NCBI GenBank assembly: GCA_028690155.1
Contig: JAQVBU010000004.1
Coordinates: 102,609 to 139,823, forward strand
Direction: 5' to 3'
Source: Alphaproteobacteria bacterium
GTDB taxonomy: Bacteria; Pseudomonadota; Alphaproteobacteria; UBA9219
DNA: 37,215 bases
Shown here: positions 21,822-30,964 of the stretch, piece by piece
Layout: each line of letters starts with the position of its first letter
How positions within the stretch are numbered: the first letter of the stretch is position 1
Notes under the pieces: generated by a model
Told to the model about the DNA's origin: nothing
Seen by the model: only the letters and a program-made list of their open reading frames with translations
Databases searched by the model: none
Made by a program: the position numbers and the translations under genes

Positions 21822-22932
21822 GACCATCCTTTTGCCGGAGTTCATAGGATTCTGATTTTTCCGATTTGGCAGAAGGTGATGAGAAAGTTGACATAAGTTT
21901 TGGGGTAGAACCAGTTACAAGCCAGCCATCAAGGGCATCAATCACACGCTGTGTTAGTGCTGCAAATTCTATGATGTCTGCGCCAACCAAACGTACAGTC
22001 TCTCCTAATTTGACAGTGGAAGCATAATCAGAAAACTTATCATCCATAATGCTGAGGTTGTGGCCAATAATATGCCGTTTCTGGATGTTAAGATTTAGTG
22101 TCTCCATTTCATCGGGTGTCAGAACGGAAAAAGGATTTAGCGTTAGTTCAGAAAAACGAGCTTGGGCTTTTTCAATGTTCTGAAAGTCATTTCTTGGTGG
22201 CTTAGCGATCCCATTTGCGAGATGTTCTATTCCATAAAGATATACAGTTTTGAGTGTTGCTTCAAAAGCAGTAAGGACATCTTCGTGAGCATTGCCCATA
22301 AGTCGGTAGGCGAGTTCTTGATTGTCTTGCTGCCCCTCAGCTAAAGCTACTTGTTTAGAAACAAGGGTAACTTCACGAGCAAAATGCAATTTTAAGTTTG
22401 GAGCACCACAATCAGGACAAAACAGTCCTATAGCAAAGACGCCGTAATCTCGTCCACAATGATCACAAACAATCTCTCGGAGCAGATCTTGCCTCCAAAA
22501 ATTCGGGCGAGGCTTATAGCGAGGGGTGCCGCTTGTTTTGATTGTTATAACCCCTGAAGAGAACTTGTGCCCTAGGCCGCGAAACATATCATGAAAAGCT
22601 TGGCTTATGTCGGCGAGGGCAGCATGTTTTACAATTTCCAGGGCCGCTTCTTTATCTTCTGGATGCGTAAAATCTTGGTCATCTGCAATTACTCCGCTGT
22701 AAGGGCATACAGTCTGTTTTGAATGTGGGGGTAGCTTCATTCGCTTGCGCGCTTCATCTGTGATGACAAAATCTTTTTGAACTTCTCCAAGAATAAAGTG
22801 CCGGGGATGCGTCTTTTCATTGGGTGAGTATCGATAAACTCTTCCGTCCGGTGTTTTGGGTAAAGGGATTGCCAGTTTCTTGTGGCTGTATGTTCCTCCT
22901 ACTTTGTATTTGTCGAGATTGTTAAATTTCAT
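21811..22932 (-). CDS. Zinc-ribbon protein with HEPN-type RNase motif
   Basis: 373 aa, with GGAG 9 nt upstream of the ATG. The N-terminal half has a conserved CPYSG turn (about 76-80) and then a four-cysteine zinc ribbon, C156-x2-C159 and C172-x2-C175 (CDHCG...CPDCG). The C-terminal half is helical and contains R286-X4-H291 (KRHIIGHN), the catalytic signature of HEPN RNases, after a helix FEATLKTVYLYGIEHLANG. I know no named family for the whole protein. It sits downstream of hsdM (59-bp gap) and overlaps the AbiJ-like gene, so it probably belongs to the same defence operon. A nucleic-acid-sensing ribbon coupled to an RNA-cutting HEPN is the most likely reading, stated as inference. Confidence 0.65.
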   Translation of the reverse strand: MKFNNLDKYKVGGTYSHKKLAIPLPKTPDGRVYRYSPNEKTHPRHFILGEVQKDFVITDEARKRMKLPPHSKQTVCPYSGVIADDQDFTHPEDKEAALEIVKHAALADISQAFHDMFRGLGHKFSSGVITIKTSGTPRYKPRPNFWRQDLLREIVCDHCGRDYGVFAIGLFCPDCGAPNLKLHFAREVTLVSKQVALAEGQQDNQELAYRLMGNAHEDVLTAFEATLKTVYLYGIEHLANGIAKPPRNDFQNIEKAQARFSELTLNPFSVLTPDEMETLNLNIQKRHIIGHNLSIMDDKFSDYASTVKLGETVRLVGADIIEFAALTQRVIDALDGWLVTGSTPKLMSTFSSPSAKSEKSESYELRQKDGHDE

Positions 22933-22991
22933 GAGTCAAGCTCCTCAGCGTTTGCAAAGACTATATTGTCTGCTTTGCAAAAGAATGTTTG

Positions 22992-24491
22992 TCATGTGTT
23001 GACTATCCCGCTGTTACTGCCTAACGAAGCCAAAACTTCCTTGAAGCTGTTTAACCCAGCTTCAAGGTTTTCGATGATCTCTGTGGCAAGGTCTTCGGGG
23101 TCGGGCAGGTTGTCCAGATCGCTCAGGCTTTTGTCTTTCAGCCAGAAGATATCGAGGCTCGTTTTGTCGCGGGCGACAATTTCCTGATAGGTGTATTTGC
23201 GCCACCGGCCTTCGGGGTTGGTTTCAACGTTCCATGTTTCTTTGCGCTTGTGGCGGTTTTGGGAATGATAGCAGGCAACAAATTCCTGCAAATCATCATA
23301 GCGCAAAGGCTTCTTCTTAAGCGTATGGTGAATGTTGGTGCGATAATCGTAAAACCAAACTTCTTTCGTCCAAGGCTTTGGGCTGGCCTCGCGGTTATCA
23401 AAGAAGAGGACATTGGCTTTCACACCGTTCGCATAAAAGATACCCGTTGGTAGGCGTAAAATTGTGTGTAGGTCAGCGGTTTCCAATAATCTGCGCCGAA
23501 CAATCTCACCCGCGCCTCCTTCGAACAATACGTTATCAGGCACAACAACCGCCGCTTGCCCTGTGGTTTTGAGCATGGTTCGGATGTGCTGAACAAAATT
23601 GAGCTGTTTGTTTGAAGTGGTGGCCCAGAAATCCTGACGGTTATAGGTCAGGTCATCGGTTTCCTGTTCGCCTTCTTCGTTCGTAAAACTCATGCTGCTT
23701 TTTTTGCCAAATGGCGGATTGGCAAGCACGTAATCAAAACTCTTAGGGCTGGACGCAACAAGAGCGTCGTTAGGCGAGATCATGGATTCGCCATCAATTT
23801 CACCGATGTTATGCAAAAACATATTCATAAGACAAAGGCGGCGTGTGCCAGCCACAATCTCATTGCCGAAAAATGTTTCGTGTTTCAGAAACTCTTTCTG
23901 TTTTTTGTCAAGCTGGGCGTGGCCAACCAGAAAATCATACGCGGCTAGGAAAAAGCCGCCTGTACCGCAAGCAGGGTCGGCGATAGTGCGTGTAGGTTCA
24001 GGGCGCACACACTCCACCATCGCTTTGATAAGGGCGCGAGGTGTAAAATACTGGCCAGCACCCGATTTCGTGTCCTCGGCGTTTTTCTCAAGCAACCCTT
24101 CATAGATGTCGCCCTTAACATCGGCCTCCATCGTCACCCAATCGGTGTCCCCGACCATATCAATCAGGCGATAGAGCTTGGCGGGGTCTTGGATTTTGTT
24201 CTGCGCCTTAGTGAAAATCTGGCCGAGCATTCCTTTTTTGTTGCCCAGTTCACGCAAGAGCGTGACGTAGAAGACTTCAAGCTCTGCACCCCTACGGGAC
24301 TTCAATTGCTGCCAGTTGTATTCCTTGGGAATACCAACATCGCGCTTATAGGGCGGCTTAGAGTACTCATCCGCCATCTTGAGGAAGATAAGATAGGTAA
24401 GCTGTTCCAAATAGTCGCCATACCCCACGCCGTCATCGCGCAACGTTGTGCAGAAGCTCCAGACCTTTGAAACGATAGATGCGGCGTTCAT
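22992..24491 (-). CDS. hsdM: Type I restriction-modification DNA methyltransferase subunit
   Basis: 499 aa. An N-terminal HsdM helical domain (about 1-140: VWSFCTTLRDDGVGYGDYLEQLTYLIFLKMADE) precedes the N6-adenine methylase: motif I ADPACGTGGF at 171-180 binds AdoMet and motif IV NPPF at 258-261 is catalytic. The C-terminal region interacts with HsdS. Length is normal. AGGA lies 8 nt before the ATG. It is 9 bp downstream of the PIN gene, so hsdM is separated from hsdS by two extra genes, unlike the usual hsdR-M-S or M-S-R order. It modifies adenine in the sequence chosen by HsdS and is needed for both methylation and restriction complexes. Confidence 0.95.
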   Translation of the reverse strand: MNAASIVSKVWSFCTTLRDDGVGYGDYLEQLTYLIFLKMADEYSKPPYKRDVGIPKEYNWQQLKSRRGAELEVFYVTLLRELGNKKGMLGQIFTKAQNKIQDPAKLYRLIDMVGDTDWVTMEADVKGDIYEGLLEKNAEDTKSGAGQYFTPRALIKAMVECVRPEPTRTIADPACGTGGFFLAAYDFLVGHAQLDKKQKEFLKHETFFGNEIVAGTRRLCLMNMFLHNIGEIDGESMISPNDALVASSPKSFDYVLANPPFGKKSSMSFTNEEGEQETDDLTYNRQDFWATTSNKQLNFVQHIRTMLKTTGQAAVVVPDNVLFEGGAGEIVRRRLLETADLHTILRLPTGIFYANGVKANVLFFDNREASPKPWTKEVWFYDYRTNIHHTLKKKPLRYDDLQEFVACYHSQNRHKRKETWNVETNPEGRWRKYTYQEIVARDKTSLDIFWLKDKSLSDLDNLPDPEDLATEIIENLEAGLNSFKEVLASLGSNSGIVNT

Positions 24492-24500
24492 TATATATTC

Positions 24501-25622
24501 CTATTCTTCATACCAGTCATCATGGTTAGGCTCTACATATCCAAAATCGATAGTATCTATTGTATCAACGAGTTCTAGGCAAGATACCTCTATCTCTGGA
24601 GGGGTGACAGCAAATGCGCCCTCAATTGTAATTAGGGCAGCAGCTTCGAACTCTGTTTCATTTTCCACTGTTTCACCGCCTAAAGGAACATATTCCTTGT
24701 CAATAGAGTCCCACGCAGAGAATGAAAACTCGGCTTGAGCCTTCGCCTTGATATTCACAGGGATCTTAAATACGATTTTATTAACGCCAATTTGCACTAT
24801 TGTAAAACTGTATTCTTCGTCGAGGTTCATGAACTCAAAGTCTTCAAAAAATAATTCCGGGTATTCAACTTCATAATGAAGTGACGAATCTGCTTCAGGC
24901 TCAATTTCTAACGATGAAACTTCGTTTGAGATAGACTCTGAAATTGTTTGAAGGTGGTCTGGATGCTTTCCTTGAACCAATTCAGATAGGAACGTTGCAA
25001 CGAATACCTTTGCCTTTTCAACATGTAATTGAAGTTCTTCAAATGCACTCCCTAAATCTATTTGAGCATCAATGCTCTTGGATTTGTCCGCATAACCTGT
25101 CCAACCCTTATCGCCCGTAATTGCGAGAATTTTCTTATTATTTTCATCTGCCCATTTTTCTAAGGACAATAGAGCTATAGCATCAGGGAACTCTTTTCTC
25201 TTCTTTTCGTTGTTTTCAAATGGCGGGGAAACATCAAAATACATCCGAACAAGATCGCAGATTTTTGCGCCATCACCTTTAATGATGGTCGCGCCAGTTC
25301 TATCGATAAAGCTTTGCAGCCGGTTTTTTGCCGCCTCTTCAGGAGATTTTTCGGCAGATGTAACCGCTTTCATTTTCTCAAAGGAGCCGTCTGATAAAAG
25401 CTTGTGTTTGTGGTTTTGTTTAAGGGCTTTCTCTAGTCCTGCCCAAGCTTCGTTGTAGCCATCTGTTATATGTTTAAGAACCTCCCTATATACTATTTCG
25501 GACAAAACAAACTGAACGGAACCTTGTTTGAATTGCTCAAGTTGGCCCAGCAAGCCACCTTCAAGATAGTTACCATTTTGAGTGAAGATATTTGCATCCA
25601 GCGTAATGGCGTCATACTTCAT
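24501..25622 (-). CDS. PIN-domain (DUF4935-type) protein within the type I operon
   Basis: 373 aa. The N-terminal 180 residues form a PIN-like RNase domain: D9 in ITLDANIF, SEIVYREV with Glu, KEFPDAIALLSLEKWA with Asp, and ITGDKGW with Asp, giving the acidic cluster that holds metal ions. The arrangement fits the DUF4935 PIN family. The C-terminal half (from about 210) is acidic and beta-rich (EPEADSSLHYEVEYPELFFEDFEFMNLDEEYSF...) and of unknown function. It lies between a gene of unknown function and hsdM, 9 bp from the latter, and has only a weak ribosome site. An RNA-cutting defence effector tied to the type I system is plausible but not shown. Confidence 0.7.
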   Translation of the reverse strand: MKYDAITLDANIFTQNGNYLEGGLLGQLEQFKQGSVQFVLSEIVYREVLKHITDGYNEAWAGLEKALKQNHKHKLLSDGSFEKMKAVTSAEKSPEEAAKNRLQSFIDRTGATIIKGDGAKICDLVRMYFDVSPPFENNEKKRKEFPDAIALLSLEKWADENNKKILAITGDKGWTGYADKSKSIDAQIDLGSAFEELQLHVEKAKVFVATFLSELVQGKHPDHLQTISESISNEVSSLEIEPEADSSLHYEVEYPELFFEDFEFMNLDEEYSFTIVQIGVNKIVFKIPVNIKAKAQAEFSFSAWDSIDKEYVPLGGETVENETEFEAAALITIEGAFAVTPPEIEVSCLELVDTIDTIDFGYVEPNHDDWYEE

Positions 25623-25709
25623 GATAGAAATCTGCGATATGCAGCCCCCATTTTTCTCTAGACAAATTGTAGGCAGGTAGTGCTCTCATAATTTTTAGCA
25701 TGAATGTAC

Positions 25710-26717
25710 TCATTTCTTGCCCGCCAGCCCGTATGTGAACAAATCACTTTGTTCTTTTTGTTCAACCGCAAAATCATCTAGCTCTGCAAACAGACCATCG
25801 TTTGTAAGCGGCTCGGAGATAGAGGTTCCGTTGTAACTGATTACACGAAGAACCCTTACATTAGTTGGCTTAGTGGCATGATCTGGATATGCCCACTGCA
25901 CACGCATATTGTCATTTATGTCGGGGACTATGTCTTTAATTCTAACGTGATGCCAGAAATTATCATCTTCAATGATGAAAGCTATGTCTTCTATTTCAGT
26001 GGTGCTGCCCTGCCATTTTCGTTTTTTATTGTCACGTTTCCAGTTTGGCGAATGCACTATTAAATCAACAATATCTACTTTCCAGCTCAGATGCTCTTCA
26101 AGAGCCTGTACCTCTATTGGGGCTGGTACGTTCACAATAAAGCGTGGAAAGTCCGCTCGTTTAATAGGGAAGTCATGCGAGGCATCAAACCCTAAGCCTT
26201 GGACTTCGGTATTTCTAATACATCCTTCATAAACCTTATTTCTGGCGGAATAAGCAGTGTGAAATTTTTCTTTGCTGAAACCAGTCTTTTCAAGATCAGC
26301 TGCATCTTTCTGCAAGAAACCAAGTACCATTAAAGCAATTATCATGGTGCAAAGTTTTCTTATATCAATTTCTGAAAGTTCGCGCGTTTTCCTTCCTGCT
26401 AGTTCAGCCCAATGGGACGGTTCATAGTCGGTGAGCCCCTTGATATAGGCTTTACCAATATCAGTACACAGGAAAGCCCAAACGGGTGCTGCGATGGGTA
26501 TTATAACTTGTAATAATTCAATTAAACCGCCCACTTCAGGCGTAACGACGAGCAATTCATATTTAAGCTGCTTATCAAAAAGCTCCCGATTAAAGTTGTC
26601 GATGATATCTTGTGCGCTTTTTGCTGAATCGATGAACTGGCTGAGCGGAATGTGATGCTCGGGAACATCAAAATGCAGCGGGATAATCCCCAAAGTAGGT
26701 TTGAAAGGTTTGCTCAA
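25710..26717 (-). CDS. Protein of unknown function within the type I operon
   Basis: 335 aa. The start is TTG at 26717, which overlaps the hsdS stop (TTGA) and is preceded by GGAGGT 4 nt away, a strong ribosome site; no better ATG is near. Residues about 62-95 (VGGLIELLQVIIPIAAPVWAFLCTDIGKAYIKGL) and 120-137 (LCTMIIALMVLGFLQ) are hydrophobic and may enter or touch the membrane. The rest alternates strands and helices (WKVDIVDLIVHSPNWKRDNKKRKW, IEDIAFIIEDDNFWHHVRIKDIVPDI). No catalytic motif was recognised. Tight coupling to hsdS suggests a role tied to the restriction system or its regulation. Confidence 0.65.
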   Translation of the reverse strand: MSKPFKPTLGIIPLHFDVPEHHIPLSQFIDSAKSAQDIIDNFNRELFDKQLKYELLVVTPEVGGLIELLQVIIPIAAPVWAFLCTDIGKAYIKGLTDYEPSHWAELAGRKTRELSEIDIRKLCTMIIALMVLGFLQKDAADLEKTGFSKEKFHTAYSARNKVYEGCIRNTEVQGLGFDASHDFPIKRADFPRFIVNVPAPIEVQALEEHLSWKVDIVDLIVHSPNWKRDNKKRKWQGSTTEIEDIAFIIEDDNFWHHVRIKDIVPDINDNMRVQWAYPDHATKPTNVRVLRVISYNGTSISEPLTNDGLFAELDDFAVEQKEQSDLFTYGLAGKK

Positions 26718-28078
26718 GCTGACCTCCGCCTTTCTTTAGGCTTCTTACTGCTGGTCTTTGATACCTCTTTTTCGGCGCGGATGCGTTCAAGCAAAACGCT
26801 GGCGGGCTCGTCGTTCGGGTCTTGTGCGACAAGCTGGCCGGAGAATGCTTTTTTTAGGATAGACTGGCGCAAAATCTTTGCCTGTGCGATGTACAATTCT
26901 GCTTGTTTCTGAAGAACTGCACTTATTGACAACTGTCTTTCTATCTCTTGAACCACTTTTTTTTGTTCATCAGAAGGGCAGTAAGGGATCGGCGTCGCGG
27001 ATAAGATTGTTTGATTGATTTTGGGCATGGTTCCGGCAGAACCTTTGGCATTCTTTCGCAGATAATTCCTTATTTTTGGGCTTGATAGCGCATAATAAAG
27101 GTATCTGCTGTCTATAATCTCTTCGTCGGCCCTTGCTCTAATCATAAGGTCAGGAAAAATGAATGCGTTTGGTTTGCCCTTGTAAAGGGCTGGCACACCG
27201 ACATATTCGATGGTGTTGCCTCGTTGTATGAGTATATCGTTAGGCGCGCACCAGATGTCACGATCCTCAAGGCCGTTTTCATCCAGATATTTAAAATGCT
27301 GATCAAGAAATTCCCCCGATGTCGTCGCGGATAGGCTGAGAACTCTGTATTTAGTCTTGTGATTTACGGGTTTTCCTGAATAGCCATTGGATAGTTTCTG
27401 CGATAGCAATGTCTCAAGATTTTTGTGCTCTTTACACCCATTGAATGCATGATCCAACGCCGACTGATAGAAAGCCTTAAGGGTTTCTTCGGAGACACAG
27501 AGGCATCTTGTTGCATTTTCTAATTCAGAAAACAGCTCTTCGATTTTTAAAACGATGCGCTTTTGTTCGTTTAATGGTGCCAAAGGAATTGGCAGCCTTA
27601 AAAATCGACTATGAGTTAAGTTGAGGCCACTATCATTAATGCCAGTCTTCATTTTATCAATCGCAACTTTTGCGTCTTGCGATAGCAGAAAGAATTCTAG
27701 GTACTTCGGGTCGACTTTTTGAGGGCTAGCGCGGAACCTATACATCTTGCCAGACATCATAAGCTTGTGACGAGTGGATTTTATAAAACAGGTTATACCG
27801 CACCTATTTCTGGGGCCAGCACAGGTCATCAATATATCGCCTGCTATTACCTCTATAGCTGGCTTTGGTTCCAATGATTTTGGTAGTTTTTTGTTCTCGT
27901 CCGGTAAGAAATAGCCGTCTTGAATGGCAGTGGTTTTTAATACGCCCCATTCATTAAGGTCGGCTGGTTCCTTCTCACATTGAGGACTCCATCCTTGCTG
28001 AACTACATTTCCATTATCGAGAGGCTGCAAGATTTCTTCAATCTCAACCTTTTTCCAGCTTTTCGGTAAGGAGGTCAT
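26714..28078 (-). CDS. hsdS: Type I restriction-modification specificity subunit
   Basis: 454 aa. Two target-recognition domains with spacer repeats: the first conserved helix IPLAPLNEQKRIVLKIEELFSELENA ends the first half, and IPYCPSDEQKKVVQEIERQLSISAVLQKQAEL ends the second. The half-domain starting LPKSWKKVEIEEI reads the first part of the bipartite site and the second half reads the other. Length is normal. The ATG overlaps the hsdR stop by 4 nt (28075-28078) with AAGGAGG upstream. It directs the methylase and the motor-nuclease to a sequence that cannot be predicted here. Confidence 0.94.
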   Translation of the reverse strand: MTSLPKSWKKVEIEEILQPLDNGNVVQQGWSPQCEKEPADLNEWGVLKTTAIQDGYFLPDENKKLPKSLEPKPAIEVIAGDILMTCAGPRNRCGITCFIKSTRHKLMMSGKMYRFRASPQKVDPKYLEFFLLSQDAKVAIDKMKTGINDSGLNLTHSRFLRLPIPLAPLNEQKRIVLKIEELFSELENATRCLCVSEETLKAFYQSALDHAFNGCKEHKNLETLLSQKLSNGYSGKPVNHKTKYRVLSLSATTSGEFLDQHFKYLDENGLEDRDIWCAPNDILIQRGNTIEYVGVPALYKGKPNAFIFPDLMIRARADEEIIDSRYLYYALSSPKIRNYLRKNAKGSAGTMPKINQTILSATPIPYCPSDEQKKVVQEIERQLSISAVLQKQAELYIAQAKILRQSILKKAFSGQLVAQDPNDEPASVLLERIRAEKEVSKTSSKKPKERRRSA

Positions 28079-30837
28079 GCCACCAGCGCCTCATTAATCT
28101 CACCGAGCAGACTGTCTGTTCTGTCTCCAAAGAGCTGATACATCTTTCCCAAACCGCCTTTGGCGTCAAAGGGGGCCATTTCAAGGTCTGTTCTGTCCAT
28201 GTGGAAGGAATTGATAATTTGGTCGCGGATCATGTGCAGCCATGCCATTTGGTCTTCGTTGAATTTCTCTCCGCCGCCGCTGTGCCGCTTCATGATCCAA
28301 TTTTGGAAATTACGGCGCACGGTGGCACGGTAATCTGAAAGCGTTTCATCAATACCGCAAGCGCGGCGGATAAGGCCCACGAGGGCAGTAAGCTCTTTAT
28401 CCGGTGCTTCTCCTTTATAATCATCCAGCAAGGCATAGGCTTGCCAGACGCGCAAAGGCGATAGTTTAGGCTTATCACTGCGCAGCTTATCCATGACTTG
28501 CCGGATCATATTAAAGGTCACGTCGCGGCGGCGCGCTGGTTGGGAATAGAAAATGGTCAGGGCTTCAATTTCATCACGATTGGCTTGCAGATAATCTTGG
28601 AAATCCTGCGTCAACGCTTTGGCATTTTCTTTGGCGTCGCCATCCCATTCCGCCCTTATCACCTTATCTAAATCGTCATGGACGATAGTTTGTTCTTTAT
28701 CGCGACGGATGTTGTCCAGAAGTTCAATAAGAGGGCCGTTGAGGAGCAGCGCGGCTTCGCGCACAAGTTTATCCTGTGCTTGCGTCAGGATGTTTTCTTC
28801 TGGTTCTTTACCTGCAGGTATCTTTGCAATTTCTCTGGCCTTAGCTTCAATCCGGTCTGGATCGATGGCGGCAATAAGGCTGCTCACAATATCGGTCAGT
28901 TCAACGCCGCCAGATTTTTCTCTGACGCGCTGCTGATCCTTGTCGTCAAGCTGTAAGTTAAGACGAGCAAGTCGTCCGGCAAGAGAACTGACCGTATCCG
29001 TATCACTTGCACCAAGCATTACACCCATCGCCAAATCTTTAAGCGGCACTGAGGGTTTGGTGATAAGCGGTTGGCTTGCCGTTTTCAGGGAACGGGTTAC
29101 CCCCACCGCGTCCACAATAACATAGTGTGTTTTTGCACTTGTGGCTGAAGGTGTGACCTTTTTAAGGTTGTCATGGTCAAGGGTGCGTGTGCCGCGCCCC
29201 TTCATCTGCTCAAAATAATTGCGGCTTTTCACGTCACGCATGAACAAAAGGCATTCCAGCGGCTTCACGTCCGTCCCTGTGGCGATCATATCCACGGTCA
29301 CGGCAATGCGCGGGTTATAGTCATTGCGGAACTGCGCGAGGACAGATTTGGGATCGTCAGCCTGATAGGTGACTTTTTTGCAAAACTCGTTGCCTTCGCC
29401 AAATTCCTTGCGGACTGTTTGGATAATGTCGTCGGCGTGGCTGTCTGTTTTTGCAAAGATAAGGGTTTTAGGAACTTCTTTTCGTCCCGGGAAAATCTCT
29501 GGCAGTTTTTCTTTAAATGTGCGGATGACGGTGCGGATTTGATCGGGGTTCACAAATTCCTTATCAAGTTGACTGGAACTATAAGCTTCATCCGTATCTT
29601 GAAGCTCCCACCGTTTCTTGCGGGTTAGGCGTTCACGCTTTTCGACCTGCTGGTTTGCCTGAACAACGCCGCCCTTTGTTCGTTCGGTATCAATAACGAA
29701 GATTTCATTTCCGACATTCACCTTATCGGCAACAGCCTTTTCGTGGGTGTAGTCGCTCACCACATTCTTTTCAAAGAACCCGTAGGTGCGATTGTCTGGT
29801 GTTGCCGTAAGGCCGATTAGCGAGGCATCGAAATAATCCAAAACCTGTTGCCAAACATTGTAAATCGAGCGGTGACATTCATCGATAAAGATGAAATCAA
29901 AGAATTCGGGCGGAATCTTTTTACTGTAAACAACGGGAAGCGGTTGTTTGGGCTGTGTCAAACGTTCCCATGGGTTTGTTTCTTCTAGAGCTTCTTCAAG
30001 GGGCTCGTCTTTTAGTTGGGCATAAAGTCTTTGGATAGTAGAAATGACGACCTGACTGTCACGGGAAGCGTTGGGGCTTCTACCGGACAGGCGTTGCGCC
30101 GTGTAAAGCTCGGTAAACTTGCGGTTGTCATCATTTGGAACATAGGACATGAATTCCTGTTCCGCTTGTTCTCCAAGGTTCTTGGTATCCACAAGAAACA
30201 AGATGCGTTTGGCATCGGCAAACTTCAAAAGACGATAGACGGATGTTATCGCGGTAAATGTTTTTCCCGCACCTGTGGCCATTTGAATAAGGGCGCGTGG
30301 GTTGTCCTTTTTGAAAGACTCCTCAAGATTTTCAATGGCAGTTATTTGGCAATCGCGCAGCCCCTCATGATTGAGGGATGGAAGCGTTTGCAGTCGTGCC
30401 CGCAGTGGAGCTTTCTGGCTCAACCACTCCTGAAGTGTTTCGGGGCGATGAAAGCTAAACACTTCACGCGAGCGAGGCTTGGGATCGCGGCCATCCGTAA
30501 AGCGCGTAATGGCTCCGGTGCTTTCGTAAACGAAGGCCAGCGGTTCTTTATTATTGACCCATTTTAGACGGGCTTTGGCGTAGCCGCTGGATTGCTCCTC
30601 AACAGCGGTAATGCGATGCCCCCAGTTTTCAGGCTTTGCCTCTATAACGCCAACGGCTTTCTGATTTACAAACAGGGCATAATCAACAGGGCCAACATCG
30701 GTCTGGAACTCACGGACAGCTACCCCAAGGCCAGCCCCAAAGTTCATCTCTTTGGCAGATTGAACAACCCATCCAGATTCTTCAAGCTCTGCGTCGATCC
30801 TGTCTCTGGCGATTTGTTCTGGGTTCTGGTTGAGCAT
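28075..30837 (-). CDS. hsdR: Type I restriction endonuclease/translocase subunit
   Basis: 920 aa from the ATG at 30837; a TTG just before it is also possible. The N-terminal nuclease domain has VDYALF with D52 and E66-A-K68 (VIEAK), the PD-(D/E)xK site. A superfamily 2 helicase follows: ATGAGKT at 187-193, DECH at 319-322, LTATP, and GRGTRTLD near 560-570. The C-terminal helical part binds the methylase core. Length is typical of one HsdR subgroup (about 900 aa). It is the first gene of the leftward operon hsdR-hsdS-unknown-PIN-hsdM-HEPN-AbiJ. It cuts DNA lacking the methylation mark after ATP-driven translocation. Confidence 0.95.
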   Translation of the reverse strand: MLNQNPEQIARDRIDAELEESGWVVQSAKEMNFGAGLGVAVREFQTDVGPVDYALFVNQKAVGVIEAKPENWGHRITAVEEQSSGYAKARLKWVNNKEPLAFVYESTGAITRFTDGRDPKPRSREVFSFHRPETLQEWLSQKAPLRARLQTLPSLNHEGLRDCQITAIENLEESFKKDNPRALIQMATGAGKTFTAITSVYRLLKFADAKRILFLVDTKNLGEQAEQEFMSYVPNDDNRKFTELYTAQRLSGRSPNASRDSQVVISTIQRLYAQLKDEPLEEALEETNPWERLTQPKQPLPVVYSKKIPPEFFDFIFIDECHRSIYNVWQQVLDYFDASLIGLTATPDNRTYGFFEKNVVSDYTHEKAVADKVNVGNEIFVIDTERTKGGVVQANQQVEKRERLTRKKRWELQDTDEAYSSSQLDKEFVNPDQIRTVIRTFKEKLPEIFPGRKEVPKTLIFAKTDSHADDIIQTVRKEFGEGNEFCKKVTYQADDPKSVLAQFRNDYNPRIAVTVDMIATGTDVKPLECLLFMRDVKSRNYFEQMKGRGTRTLDHDNLKKVTPSATSAKTHYVIVDAVGVTRSLKTASQPLITKPSVPLKDLAMGVMLGASDTDTVSSLAGRLARLNLQLDDKDQQRVREKSGGVELTDIVSSLIAAIDPDRIEAKAREIAKIPAGKEPEENILTQAQDKLVREAALLLNGPLIELLDNIRRDKEQTIVHDDLDKVIRAEWDGDAKENAKALTQDFQDYLQANRDEIEALTIFYSQPARRRDVTFNMIRQVMDKLRSDKPKLSPLRVWQAYALLDDYKGEAPDKELTALVGLIRRACGIDETLSDYRATVRRNFQNWIMKRHSGGGEKFNEDQMAWLHMIRDQIINSFHMDRTDLEMAPFDAKGGLGKMYQLFGDRTDSLLGEINEALVA

Positions 30838-30964
30838 CAAGTATCCAATGGCTGGTTATTCCATAACCCTAAGAAATTATGCTTATATTTCGCGTATGGC
30901 AATTCCAAAAGAATGAAGTTTGATCAGGAAATGGGCTGTTTTGGGTCTCTTTTTGACCTGTTTT

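Noticed and set aside
30016-30567. Plus-strand frame of 183 codons inside hsdR
   Set aside because: Antisense to the nuclease and helicase motifs of HsdR; no supporting start signal.
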